Part shown: piece by piece, positions 10,591 to 20,378 of the stretch | Position numbering within the stretch: the stretch's first letter is position 1 | Layout: the number at the start of each line of letters is the position of its first letter | DNA from: Candolleomyces eurysporus | Taxonomy: Eukaryota; Basidiomycota; Agaricomycetes; Agaricales; Psathyrellaceae | DNA: 27,218 bases | Direction: 5' to 3' | Assembly (NCBI GenBank): GCA_027579435.1 | Contig: JANBPK010001585.1 | Coordinates: 1 to 27,218 of the forward strand | The notes under the pieces: generated by a model | Seen by the model: the letters and a program-made list of their open reading frames with translations, nothing else | The model's database searches: none | Told to the model about the DNA's origin: nothing | Program-made: the position numbers and the translations under genes

Positions 10591-11792
10591 TGCAGCAGTG
10601 ATCCTGTGAATATATGCAGGAGATTTTTTTGTCTATGTTTACCAAATCGATCGGAAAGCCCAGGGAATTATCATTTCAAAATCAGCCAGAAGCTGTGCAG
10701 GAAAAGATGACGGAGGATATTCTAAATCTATTCACCACATCAGGAAACCGGAATTCGCTTCAAAGCTTTTAGCCTCTTTTGACCTTTTTTGGGCTAGGCC
10801 CCCGCCAAATTTGGCAGAGCTTTTTGCCCAAATCAGCCTTAGCTTGCCAGCTTCCGACTTTTCAGCTTTTCGATTGCTTTTCCGTGCATTTTTGCGTGTG
10901 AGAGCGCTTCCAAAAGCAGGGAAGCGAGTTGTAGGTTTACTGATGCAAATAAGCTGAGGTGTCCGTCAGGCGATATTTCAGCCTTATCTTGAGCTCTGGC
11001 AATGAAGCTTCATTAAATATAATCTACGTTGCCCTTCAGGAGGTGGTACAAGTAGCTGCTGGGCTGATACTGAAGCTTGAGGTTGGTAGGGAAATGTGCT
11101 TCTCCGACATATATTGAGAGGTCTATCAAGCAAAAATTCATTGGAGTGATAATAAGCATTTATTATATGTGAGACAGTATGATAGACTAGTCCTGAAGTT
11201 GTACTGAAGAAAAATCATCAAATGAGAACAGTGTCTGAGAGAGGGCATGTCAGAACAGAATATCCTGAAGACCGGACTGTTCCACATACTCTGTCAATAG
11301 GTAGAAGAAGAACAAGTCCTTCCTCTACAATATATGTGACGGCGACATGGCATATGACAGACTCCAATTTTATCAGCCGTACACTTTGTGGGGGTCTGCA
11401 ACAAGTGAAACCTCTGGCATGACCATATCAGCGAAACAGATCCTGGTCTCTGTCAGTCTGCTGGTATTTGGCGAGAAGAACATATTTCAAGGTTTTCTCC
11501 TGACCAGATGACAATCGGTGAGTTTCCTAAGCTTTTCCAGGTCCATCTCATAAGAGATGTACCAGATGAAATCGGCCTTCTTTGCAACTCTGCAAACGAG
11601 CACAGTCTCAAAAGCCATTCTTTGCTTTACAATCTGCCTGATTTCTTTCTGAAAAACTGAATCTCAATATCTTTTGAATGACACCTGCCTGTTCTTTGCC
11701 TTCATGATGATATAAAATAGTGCTATCTTGATAGCACCGGGAGTCCCAGATAGCATAAACATTGGACTTGTAAGAAATCAGCATCAGGAAGG
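10591..11792. other. Non-coding segment between CACTA terminus and transposase
   Basis: No gene recognised. AGCTTTT-like strings recur at about 10766-10880 and could be subterminal repeats. Short plus-strand frames, such as the one at 11222-11422, are unsupported. Confidence 0.5.
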
Positions 11793-12420
11793 TCACACTA
11801 GAGAGGACAACAGTGTTTGCTCTTGCAGACTTCTCTGAAGCAGTTTACAAAGTAGCTCCAGCTCCTGTGGGGACAGCTCACCACCTTCTCCTTCAAGTGC
11901 ACGTTGGCTTGAAAAATCATCCTCATTGAATGGATTAAGGGCTTGCACGAGGCAGAATCCTTGCAATGCCTCCTTTTGATGACTTTTCATGTGATTCAGC
12001 ATGTGTTGAACAAGAGCTTGCATATCTTGCGAATCATTGAGAAGAGCAATGATGTTGGCGTTTCAAATGGCTGTCCATAAAAATGTGCCTTTGACTTTGC
12101 CTGGTTCAAGACTTGAGGTCAGCAAATATTTTGTAAGGATAGGAAGGTTCAGAACAATACCTATGTGGTTGTTGGTGTTCATATGATGAAAGAAGTTGAT
12201 AAAGCGCTCATAATGAGGTGAGTTGTGTGCATGTTTGGGACCAAAGCAAGCCAGCATGATGGCTAGGAAGAATATTGTAGTCGGGAAAAAGTTCAAGGGC
12301 ACCTTTGGTATACTTGAGAATGTAGTTCGTATACATTTCAACATACAAGATGGACAAACTCCGCATCGTTGCAATGCACACAGCTGTGACAAGGTTCATG
12401 AAATTGTCCAAGAGGGTTTG
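11793..12420 (-). pseudogene. Tnp2-type (CACTA) transposase, C-terminal part
   Basis: Read from 12420 downward this continues the transposase beginning at 16843. TLLDNFMNLVTAVCIATMRS leads into an ALELFPDYNILPSHH segment. After a change of frame come FGPKHAH, YERFINFF, MNTNNHIG and ALLNDSQDMQALVQHML, ending at a stop at 11793. This order (LFPD, PNHH-like, FGP, YER, NTN) is that of fungal Tnp2/Transposase_21 proteins. Damage includes a frame change near 12235 and an in-frame TGA at 12063-12065 inside a segment otherwise open on both sides. The polar tail at 11793-12023 is open. Confidence 0.8.
12416..12420. repeat. Target-site duplication, left copy
   Basis: GTTTG here matches GTTTG at 13427-13431, on either side of a TGTTA...TAACA element. 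Confidence 0.8.
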
Positions 12421-12737
12421 TGTTACGGGCTTGCTCAGGTCCTTGTTGCAGTGGAGACAGAGTCTTCCAAGCGTAAAGGAGGAAGGGTTCCGGGTACGCT
12501 GAATGGGTCGAGTGGCGGTAAATACTGCCCAATGAATGAATCAGAGGGGGTTGTTCGAAGGGGTGGTAGCAAAGGTGCCAAAAGCGGAATGATATATTGG
12601 CGGAGTCGGAGTTGTTCTCTTTGAAGATAAGAGGGGTGATCCTTCCTTCACTCGGCGTGAGGGCTAGGGGGTTGGTTGGGGTCGGTATCGCCACATCGAG
12701 GACGTTTGGAGGAGTCTGGGTCGGATGTAGCTCATTG

Positions 12738-13103
12738 TCATTTGGCAAGTTGATAACCAGCAGGGGTTTGATCATGAGGCAAATGAGTAACAGACGAAGT
12801 AACAGAATTGATAAGGGGAGGTGGATCCTCGGTTGAGGCGAGCGACCAGAGTTGTTGAAGGAGCTCTGGAGACCGTTCCACGTACTTCTGATCGAGGAGA
12901 GCAAGCGCTGCTGCCAATTCCGGAGTACTCGGCGGACGTTGGATAGCACTATGCGTAGCGTTAATAATATCTGAGGCAAAGTTGCGTACTATGAAGGATC
13001 CAAGACGGATCCGAACTTCTTTGTTGATAACGAAGTAGATCCGGACGTATGTGATGAGATATACTGAGTCGAGTTCGGTTTTGGTGTAGATGGCGAGGGT
13101 CAT
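12738..13103 (-). CDS. Hypothetical 121-aa ORF inside the LTR-like element
   Basis: ATG at 13103 and stop at 12738, starting MTLAIYTKTELDSVY. A helical stretch LAAALALLDQKYVERSPELL is visible, followed by a Ser/Thr/Pro-rich end. No family was recognised. It begins about 105 bases downstream of the TATA-like stretch at 13208, so it could be expressed from the LTR promoter. Its start codon is preceded by an inverted repeat, CACTAG/CTAGTG (13105-13124). It may be the truncated start of an internal protein or a fortuitous frame. Confidence 0.4.
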   Translation of the reverse strand: MTLAIYTKTELDSVYLITYVRIYFVINKEVRIRLGSFIVRNFASDIINATHSAIQRPPSTPELAAALALLDQKYVERSPELLQQLWSLASTEDPPPLINSVTSSVTHLPHDQTPAGYQLAK

Positions 13104-13207
13104 GCACTAGAAAAAGGACTAGTGTTGATAGAGGAGGTTTATACAAGTAGACAAGAGAGTAGATTCTTGAGAACAAGCTGAGGAGTTACCGCTCAGCTTG
13201 TGCTGCC

Positions 13208-13213
13208 TATATA
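13208..13213 (-). promoter_or_regulatory. TATA-like box of the LTR
   Basis: Minus strand AAGTATATAGGC, the expected U3 promoter position in an LTR reading leftward, upstream of the ORF starting at 13103. Confidence 0.45.
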
Positions 13214-13328
13214 CTTTACATGCTACTGTGCCGCAGTCCGTGCTGAGGCATACATTGGTAATTACGCAGTCCTGCTAAGTAATTGTCCATAGTCCGTAGT
13301 CAATCTGTAGTCCTAAGTTACTAAGTAT

Positions 13329-13358
13329 GCAGTTAGGTATTACAAAGTACCTAACTGC
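13329..13358. repeat. 11-bp perfect hairpin in the LTR
   Basis: GCAGTTAGGTA (13329-13339), an 8-base loop, then TACCTAACTGC (13348-13358). It sits in a region where GTCCTA..TTACTAAG recurs (13309-13325 and 13373-13389). Confidence 0.7.
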
Positions 13359-13426
13359 GGTCATCGTTCGCAGTCCTAGTGTTACTAAGAGAAAAAAAAA
13401 GATACTACTGGGGTTATTACATAACA

Positions 13427-13431
13427 GTTTG
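13427..13431. repeat. Target-site duplication, right copy
   Basis: GTTTG, identical to 12416-12420. Confidence 0.8.
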
Positions 13432-16400
13432 GGGCCAACCTTCTGATGCACCGAATAGGCAAATGAGGGTGATAGGCAGATGGATACAGCAGATGATTCT
13501 CCAATTATACGCACTAAGTTATCCTTGATGAATCGTCCTCCAATTGCGAGGTGCAGGTGTAATCCACGAGGGAAGACAGGTCTGGGCCATGTCATCACAG
13601 ACTGCCGCCATGACGTCACAGCCTAGAAAGGCATATGCATCAGGACGGGCCTCCTCGGCATCCAAGAATTGGTTCAGTAGAGCCTGGGGAGCGGCGGTAT
13701 TTGACCAAAGCTGAAATAACTCTAGGCGTTAGGAATAGAGGTGTACAAGTTTGGCGACCTCTTACCTCTGTCATTAATAGCAAAAATAATGCTTTTTTGT
13801 GGCCTTTGCATCAAGCCTAATTGCAGTCCAGTCGAGTGCAAGGACATCATGGAAGTTTGCGAGCACGCAAGCTGATATTTGAGAATACAGTCTTTGTGAA
13901 GGGTCGGATCTGTCTTCTCTCAGGATTTCCACTAGCCTCTTTGCAAAAAAAAACGTAGGACTGCTTGATTTGGCAAAGCTTGGGGTGGCGCCATCAAGCC
14001 ATCATCCTGAGGAGCCACAGAATCATTTTTGGGCTGAGGATATTGTTTTGTAAGCCATCCTGAGGCAAAGATTGCCGCAGGGATGAAGGACCACTGGTAC
14101 CTGGCTGTGTGGAGTTTGTTTCAACATCCAGGGTTTCACAATTGCTGTCTTCCATTTCTCTTGTACCCTGAAGTAGCTCTTCTTGTGGAATACTTAGAGC
14201 GGGATACTGCTGGAGAAATGTTAATGGAAAATCCAGCTTCTGATGCTAGTGGCAAATGGGTACAGTCATATCCAAGATTCCCAAAAGATTGCTTCAGATT
14301 GGACTTACCCACAGAAAGATGGTTTTGGCAAGTAACCATCTAGTCCCCACCACAATTTTGTGTCCATCCATGTGAATGTCATAGTCGAGAGCAAAACTGT
14401 ACAGGATCTTCCATGAAATTTGAGCAGATCATAAAGGAGGTGAGGCTTGTTATCGAAAATCACTTGCTGGCATCTATTTAGACTGTGAATGTCGTCTTTG
14501 TTGGATGTTACCCTCTTAATGCAGGTCATTGAAGGTTCTCGCAGAGCATCACCACTCTTCTGCTTGAAGTCAATCTGGAGTAGCTCCCAGACATGATTCT
14601 TCAGAAGATTGAGGTCTAGGGAGTGCATTGAATCAATCACCGTGAATCACGGTAAAGGAAGGATTCCAGTAGTCGAGTTCAAAGAGGTGACTCCATCTCC
14701 AGCTACAGCCATCAAAAATAGCCTGTTGATCTCGTTCTGACTGAGCACTTCTGTATATGCTGGCATATTGACAGATGTGATAGAGATCCTTCTGAGGCCA
14801 CTCGTCCATGTCAGTCACATTGATATTATCAATGTCTAAGTCGCAACTTGTGCAAAAATAATGAGCCATCGGAGCACCTGAATACCCTATGACTTGGTGA
14901 GCAGCAAGTAGGTTGCACACCAATGGGATCAAGGCACCTCGAGATATTCTGCCAGTTGGTTGCTCATACGTTCGACTGAAGAAGACACCAGGTTCCCACA
15001 TTTCTCAGAGATTGTTAATGACAAGTTGGATGTAGCGGTTGATTTCATCATTCGAGGGCTTTTTGGGTCCTGGGATCACACCCATGAGATATATGTTTTG
15101 GGGGAGATATCTGAGATGAGGTGGCAGGTTTAAGAGTACCATCCATATTCCTGTAGAGCTTGCCAATTGTTTTGCGGTTTTGTTCTGAAAGGGCAAGAAT
15201 CTGTCAACGGATAGGCTGAATGCCAACCTCAAGTCCCCCAATGGCCCCGGAAAGAATTGGTCTCCAGAGGGGTCCTTGAAATTGCAAAACACCTCCCCTT
15301 GCCAAATATCTTCAACATCTCCACCACCATTCTGAATGCCTTCTTGAATTGTCCTGGGATACTTGTCCAGCATATCTTCAATCCCAGGTTGCAACAGCAA
15401 ATGCCCTAGCCATCATTTGAGTCCTTGGTGGATGTATTTGCACACAGGTTGGTGAAGAATGCCAAACGGTCCCCTTTCTATGGTCTTCCAGAGCTCAGCT
15501 CCACATGTTTCCCTTGAAGGTGTGTGCATTTGGTGGTGCACTTATGAGCACTGTTGGAGGAGTGGTAGCGTTCAAAGGGATAGAGGGTATGACAAGAAGG
15601 ACAGCGCATGAATGTCATTGTCACTGGGTCAAGGTTGAATCACGTTGCTAATGGGCAAGAATCTGCTGGAAGCTGTTGGCAGAGCTGAGTAGAGTTGTAG
15701 CTGTTGGAACTGCCAATGGTATTGGCAATACCTGCAAGATGGAGTTTGCAGCCCTGCCTAGGCAGGAAATACTGATATTGCAGGACAGCAGATATAAGAC
15801 AGGTGGTGTCCACCGCATGAAACCCTGAAGGGTACTTCCTAAAAAATATCTCTACATCAAAAACTGCAGATTAGGGTGATAGTGCCATCTTGAGCTAGAA
15901 ATAGACTTTCCTGTGTTAAAATAGGGCCTGCTTGATGTTCCTGCCCACAGTGTTTCCCAATGCATTTGCTTTTGCCTGTCAAGAGCCAGGAGACCGTCAT
16001 ATATCTCTTGCTGCAATTTTAACACATCTCGACCTTGCTGAAACACTTGGAGAGTTCAGAACAACTCCCAAAGGCAATTCTCGGCATCCAGGATTGCCCA
16101 ATTGACTTCTTTATCAACCCTCAATGCAAAATACCCAGTGTTCGGAGCGAGTGGGACTTGAGGTCATATAAGAATTTCATCTATGGAGGGTATTTCAGGA
16201 GAGTAGGGTCCGTTCAAAGCAGGGTTGTTCACAAACACTAGGTGCCGGTCGACTGGTACTGACTGCATTTTGAGCATAAAGTGAAGTTGAGTTTGAATGA
16301 GGGGTTTCATTGGAGGCTGGAGCAGGCAAAGTATGTGTGGGTTCAGCTCTGTGGTCATCATCAACCAAAGTAAGAGAGTGTCGAAGCAAGGCTCGCAGCC

Positions 16401-16468
16401 TGTTGTCTCGACAATGTTTTGCCCTCACACCCAAGGAAACTCTTTGCCAGGCCCTTTGTCACAGTGGT

Positions 16469-16722
16469 TTTTGATGTGTTTGTTCAAGGAGCACATTTTA
16501 AGCAAACCAAATGCAAGGGTTGACTTGGTCTACAATTTGCAATACAAATGTTCAGGCTAGGCAAATTCAAATTTGCATTGCATGTGTCTGGCTTCCTTCT
16601 GCCACCACTAAAACTTTGCTTAATATGTGTCCAATATAGGCACATTGAACACAAACTGTAAACAGATGCATTCCTTGCACCTGATTTGCTTCAGATGTGC
16701 TAATTGAACAAACACATTAAAA
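16469..16722. mobile_element. Fold-back (MITE-like) element inside the transposase gene
   Basis: Ends are TTTTGATGTGTTTGTTCAA at 16469-16487 and, inverted, TTGAACAAACACATTAAAA ending at 16722. They match at 18 of 19 positions, with weaker pairing extending about 20 bases further in. Total length is about 254 bases, with no coding capacity. It lies between the first recognisable transposase exon (ending near 16735) and the next part, so it may have landed in an intron. No clear target duplication was found. Confidence 0.55.
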
Positions 16723-17055
16723 TCCGCAGTGTGTGCTGTCCAGTTGCTTCATTGTAGTTGAGACAATGGGCCTTGCACCTGCAGATAACAGTCCCGTTTT
16801 TCTTTTGAGCGAGTGTAGGGCCTTTAACCTTAGCTTTAGGCATTGAGATATAATGAAGGGGAGGGCCTGGCACTGCATAATTAGACTGCAGGTTTGATCC
16901 AATCAAGGGACCTACCGAGCTGCACTTGGACAAACATCACAATTGTGAAGGAATAGTCAAATTACAGATAGCAATCACACCAGCAACAAAAACAAGTGAC
17001 AATAAGGTAGTGACTGAGGGAGAGGTAGAGCAGATCCAGGTTAAGTGATTGATAA

Positions 17056-17983
17056 CTAGGAAAGATTGCATAAGTTAGCAAAGTCCGAGTATTTGCTATA
17101 AAGCTCAACATATTCTGCCCAGCAAGCTGTGCCGTCCGTTGATGAACTCGTGGCATTTAGATACTCCTCTGTGCATTTAAACCCATATTCCACCCATCTA
17201 ACAAGACCACCAGTGGTATATTGAGTCATTGAAACACGTGACTCTCCAGGCTGAACAGGCAAATTTCCATGCTTTATTGTTGCAGATGGGAGTAGCATGG
17301 CCGTACACAGAAGAAACTCAATCACAAGTTTTGGATCCTTGAGAACCAAGTGCCCTCCTTTCTTGTAATCATAGCTTCCTCCCAAGGTAATGGCACAGAT
17401 TCCAGGAGCCCAATTTAGATGGTCATAGTGGAAGTCACACACGACATGGGGTCCAAAGTTGTAGGTTGCTGATCCAAAAACAGTACTGAAAAAGGTCCTT
17501 TGAAGCGATGGCTTCCATCAGAGTAGATGATCCAATGTTTCTTCACTTTTCTCAGCCAGTCAAGGCATCCACATCTTGTAACAGTCTGAAGGCTATGGAG
17601 TTAGGCAGGAAGTTAGAATGCGTGAGCCGCTCCTTCTACTCACTGCTCTGCCAGGTTGCAATACATTGAATGGCCTTTGACTGTTTGAGCCCAGCCAGAA
17701 CCATCATGTTTGACACTGTGTGATTGAGATTCCGTGGTTCCTTGGACATCTGTTCAATATACACAACCATTTGCTGCAGGGAATTTTTCGACAGCAATTC
17801 TGGCAGGGGGGAGACCTGCCATCTCTGGCGCAGTTGCACTGAGTATGAACTAGTTGATTACTAGACATACCTTCTTAGATCGGATAAACTTGAGTGGAGG
17901 GAGAGGTTGTTGATGCTGGGGAGTGTGCTTAGTAGTGAGTTGCTAGATGTGCAAGTTCTGTCTATTCCAGTAGCAAAGTACAT
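17056..17983 (-). pseudogene. TET/JBP-like 2OG-Fe(II) dioxygenase, frame-disrupted
   Basis: The last exon reads FNFGP-like, then FHYDHLNWAPGICAIT, GGSYDYKKGGHLVLKD, LLPSATIKHGN, GESRVSMTQYTTGGLVRWVE. This gives an HxD (His 17428-17430, Asp 17422-17424), a distal His (17269-17271) and the 2-oxoglutarate-binding Arg (17236-17238). That is the double-stranded beta-helix pattern of the basidiomycete TET/JBP-like family found with KDZ transposons. Known members of the wider group oxidise 5-methyl bases in DNA. The exon runs from 17592 to 17056; the 51-base intron 17593-17643 has a GTGAGT donor and AG acceptor. The preceding exon carries LPELLSKNSLQQMVVYIEQ and LNHTVSNMMVLAGLKQ. A frame change near 17505-17515 breaks the reading before PSLQRTFFSTVFGSATYNFG. 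A possible first exon (17983-17871) joins poorly. Another 2OG-oxygenase subfamily is the main alternative. Confidence 0.65.
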
Positions 17984-18102
17984 GATACACCCTATTCAGC
18001 AGGAAAAATCAATAGACCTGGGTGAGAGGGGTCTTGAAAAAGGCTAGACTCATGATCGACAGGGGTCCGGCGGAGTGATGGGCACAGCCACATGGCATCA
18101 GA

Positions 18103-18185
18103 CCCAGCTGGGCGCAAGGAGGTAACATAAACCCTGCTGGCCCAGCTGGGTCGGGCTCAGGTGACCATTGATGGCCCAGCTGGCC
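18103..18185. promoter_or_regulatory. Array of three CCCAGCTGGG palindromes
   Basis: CCCAGCTGGG at 18103-18112 and 18141-18150, and CCCAGCTGGC within GGCCCAGCTGGCC at 18173-18185. Centres are about 38 and 34 bases apart. They lie just upstream of the dioxygenase gene on its 5' side. Spaced identical palindromes suggest a protein-binding array (promoter operator or transposase site); no function is proven. Confidence 0.5.
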
Positions 18186-18493
18186 AACCGAAGACATGGG
18201 CCGCTTTACCAGGTCCGGCTTTTTTAATTAGGATATCATCAATGACTGCTCAGACCCGACAAATGCCGCAATTCTCCCTTCCATCATCCCCAGGTTAACC
18301 TCCGATTGCAGCCAGAAATCAGCTGTCGCACACAAACAAGAACAGAGTGGTATTCTCTCGAAGGAATTCTTTGAGCATATGAAAGAGGAATGGTGGGACA
18401 TGTGCACTCGCAGACTGTTCAACATAAAAAAATAATCTGAATAACACTGTTACAAGGGATACTGTGGTCTACGGGAAATTGTGATATATCCTG
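18186..18493. other. Intergenic, no gene seen
   Basis: Lies between the palindrome array and the 3' end of the unrecognised gene at 18494-19126. Only short frames without recognisable content. Confidence 0.5.
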
Positions 18494-19126
18494 CTAGCAT
18501 GTCAAATCCCCAAATGCTAAGTCATCGAACCTGTCAGAAGCATCCCCCACATCTGCGCCCACTATGTCAAGGGAAGTAACATAATTCTTGGTTTCTTTGA
18601 TTGCGGAATCCAGCAGCTGCATGGACCGGGAAAGTATTTCTGCAAACGTCTTGAGTTCCGGTATGGTAGCTGAGGCGGGCATTCATTCACAGTGGCTATG
18701 GTTCAGCGCGGTCCACTCGTTTACAACCGAAATCACTGTTGAAACCGGGGTGTCTTCCTTCCACCATGGTGAGATCTCCGCGTCCATATGGTCGATGTAC
18801 TTGGTTTCAGTGTTGTCCCTTTTGATCAGGATGCCCGTCAAGAGCACCTGCCAAAGATGCCAGTGATTCTTGATGTGATATGGCAGCTTCTGCACAACGA
18901 ACTGCACCAAACTCGGGCAGAGTGGAGACCCTGGGTACGTCACGACATGGAACGCCTGAATGATCAACGCAATGGTCTGGTTTGGCACTCTCAGACATAG
19001 AGAATCAACAATAAATTCAATGGGACGTACCAATTTGTTGATAGAACAATTAATCAAATTATGTTTCAGGTTCATCATGCTTTCCAAGGCTCGGTTCTCA
19101 TGACAGAAAAGCAGAAACTTGCACAT
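18494..19126 (-). pseudogene. Unrecognised gene in KDZ block, split by TGA
   Basis: ATG at 19126 (MCKFLLFCHENR) and an open frame to a TGA at 18683-18685. The same frame then runs on as MPASATIPELKTFAEILSRS...DASDRFDDLAFGDLTC to a stop at 18494. Without the TGA the product would be about 210 residues. Hydrophobic helices (IEFIVDSLCLRVPNQTIALI, HWHLWQVLLTGILIKRDN) and an acidic C-terminus are visible. The TGA could derive from CGA (Arg). Function unknown. It has the same orientation as the KDZ and dioxygenase genes. It might be two short genes or a diverged distal part of a neighbour. Confidence 0.45.
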
Positions 19127-19440
19127 ACAACTATGAAGATGGNAAAAAAAGGGAGTGCCACTCCGTTCCAGTCCTAGAGATTGAAGGTAGCATGAAGGTA
19201 AGGTGTACGTAGCTGCATCTGATATGGTTGATCGATATGAGAGCTAAGATTGGTGAAAGGACTGGTAAATACCTGACATCAAATCCCAAAATCGCAGGTC
19301 AAGACTCAGACCGAGCCACGGTCGGGAGGTCGGTCAAATCTCGGTGCGTAGAAGTTTCAGGAGCGATTTCGACCACAGAGAATTTCCAGGAATGGTATTG
19401 AGAAGTGAGTGCCTACCAAGGACTGACTAGCTGTAACAGA
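19127..19440. other. Intergenic with one unresolved base
   Basis: No gene seen. An N at 19143 lies before a run of seven A, suggesting an assembly ambiguity at a homopolymer. Confidence 0.5.
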
Positions 19441-20234
19441 TTAAGTATCAACATCCTCAACCCAAGGTCCTTTCACGGCTTTCTTGTGAGCTATCCTATG
19501 ATCCCATACCTGCTTTTTCTTCAATTTCACCTTGAGTTGCTTCAGATCTTTGACCAGGGACTCTGTGTTCATCATGGTATGAGTGATATAGGTCAACTGA
19601 GTCCGGGTGCTGTCGAGATCCATGTTCAAAGCGACGAGGGTGTCTGATGTCATCTGCTGAGTGTGAGCAAGCTTGCTCTTGGACAAATTTTCAAGGTGAA
19701 GCAGGGTGACCGGCTCCAGGTTGACGGGCATATGCTTCCTCTGGGCCTCCCAAAGCCAAAAAACATCATCTGTCGCGAGGGCAGGTTCAACATTGACCGA
19801 CAGTTGCGACCACCAGTTTCCGGCATAGACGGAAAGGAGCGCATCGGGACAAGACTTGTTGTTTGTCTGCACAACCTCCATCAAAGTGTCAAGGTCATCC
19901 ATCTGATCGTGGAGGAGATGGCTTGTCAGACTGCGCAGAGCGGTCGGACAAACAATACGCCCATTGAAGAGCATAGCTCCGATCCCAAAGATCAGGCTGC
20001 CGTTCAACTTTTGGGAGAGTCCTGAGTATCCATATGTATCCGGACAAATGAGCACCTTACAATTTCGTGGGTCAGTCGTCCTCGGAATGCAGTCCGCTCT
20101 TCATCGGTATAGCTGGTATGGCCCACAACATATGCAGTGGAGGCAGCACGGCCTCTGCCGGAGATGTAGTTAACAAGGTTTTGAAAGGCTTCTGCATTGA
20201 GACGACAGAGGGATTGGAGAAATGGTTTGGACAT
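19441..20234 (-). CDS. Unrecognised coiled-coil protein gene in KDZ block
   Basis: Two exons, 20234-20061 and 20007-19441, with a 53-base GT-AG intron (GTAAGG donor), give 246 residues without interruption. The ATG at 20234 starts MSKPFLQSLCRLNAEAFQNL. The middle reads FGIGAMLFNGRIV...DDLDTLMEVVQTNN. The C-terminal third (TLVALNMDLDSTRTQLTYIT... SLVKDLKQLKVKLKKKQ) is heptad-like and lysine-rich, suggesting a coiled coil. The gene starts 144 bases after the KDZ transposase stop, same strand. No family was recognised. It is one of the few undamaged frames in the block, which may mean it is under selection or recently acquired. Confidence 0.55.
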
Positions 20235-20378
20235 CAAGTTGGAAGTGGTGTCAAGCAGTGAGTGCGATAGATCAAATGTGATGATATTTAGTTTACAATG
20301 ATCACCTTAGCGTTACAAATCAATATGTACCGAGACAGAACATTCGGAGGCAAACCGACGCTTTGCCCAAGCTCCAAA

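Larger units (their letters stand above)
12421..13426 (-). mobile_element. Solo-LTR-like insertion in the transposase gene
   Basis: A 1006-base element bounded by TGTTAC (plus strand, left) and CATAACA (right), flanked by the 5-base duplication GTTTG. On the minus strand it begins TGTTATGTAATAACCCC and ends CCCGTAACA, as expected of an LTR (TG...CA, TGTTA/TAACA inverted ends). A TATA-like stretch lies at 13208-13213, about 215 bases from its start. Removing the element plus one duplication joins two transposase segments in frame (LFGASEGWPQ then TLLDNFMNLV), which fixes both borders. No second LTR, primer site or reverse transcriptase is visible, so it is a solo LTR or a short non-autonomous element. 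Confidence 0.8.
13427..16843 (-). pseudogene. Tnp2-type (CACTA) transposase, N-terminal and central part
   Basis: Likely start ATG at 16843 (MPKAKVKGP), with a VICRCKAHCLNYNEATG zinc-binding-like segment. Then, in order: MRCPSCHTLYPFERY (15.6 kb), GAELWKTI, LGHLLLQPGIEDMLDKYP, DLRLAFSLSVDRFLPF, GIWMVLLNLPPHLRYLPQN, MGVIPGPKKPS, MWEPGVFF, WRWSHLFELDYWNPSFTV, DSMHSLDLNLLKNH and SWITPAPRNW. These are hallmarks of fungal Tnp2/Transposase_21 proteins; DSMH stands at the family's D-x-M-H site. Damage includes in-frame TGA at 15413-15415 and 15005-15007, a TAA at 13519-13521, a 10-base micro-duplication shifting the frame at about 14640, a fold-back insertion near the 5' end and the LTR at the 3' end. 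About 13600-14300 is too degraded to read continuously. Confidence 0.85.

Noticed and set aside
12223..12624. 133-codon plus-strand frame
   Set aside because: It is antisense to the transposase C-terminus and crosses the LTR border; likely a shadow.
12338..12979. 213-codon minus-strand frame
   Set aside because: It crosses the LTR border at 12421 into the transposase in the wrong frame; the transposase and the 121-codon frame account for the sequence better.
14083..14343. 86-codon plus-strand frame
   Set aside because: Antisense to the degraded central part of the Tnp2 transposase; no recognisable content.
17001..17012. CACTACCTTATT (minus strand) as the partner end of the CACTA element
   Set aside because: Only the first six bases match the 10568 end. 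The adjacent bases do not repeat TCA and do not continue into the expected CTATCATTGG flank.
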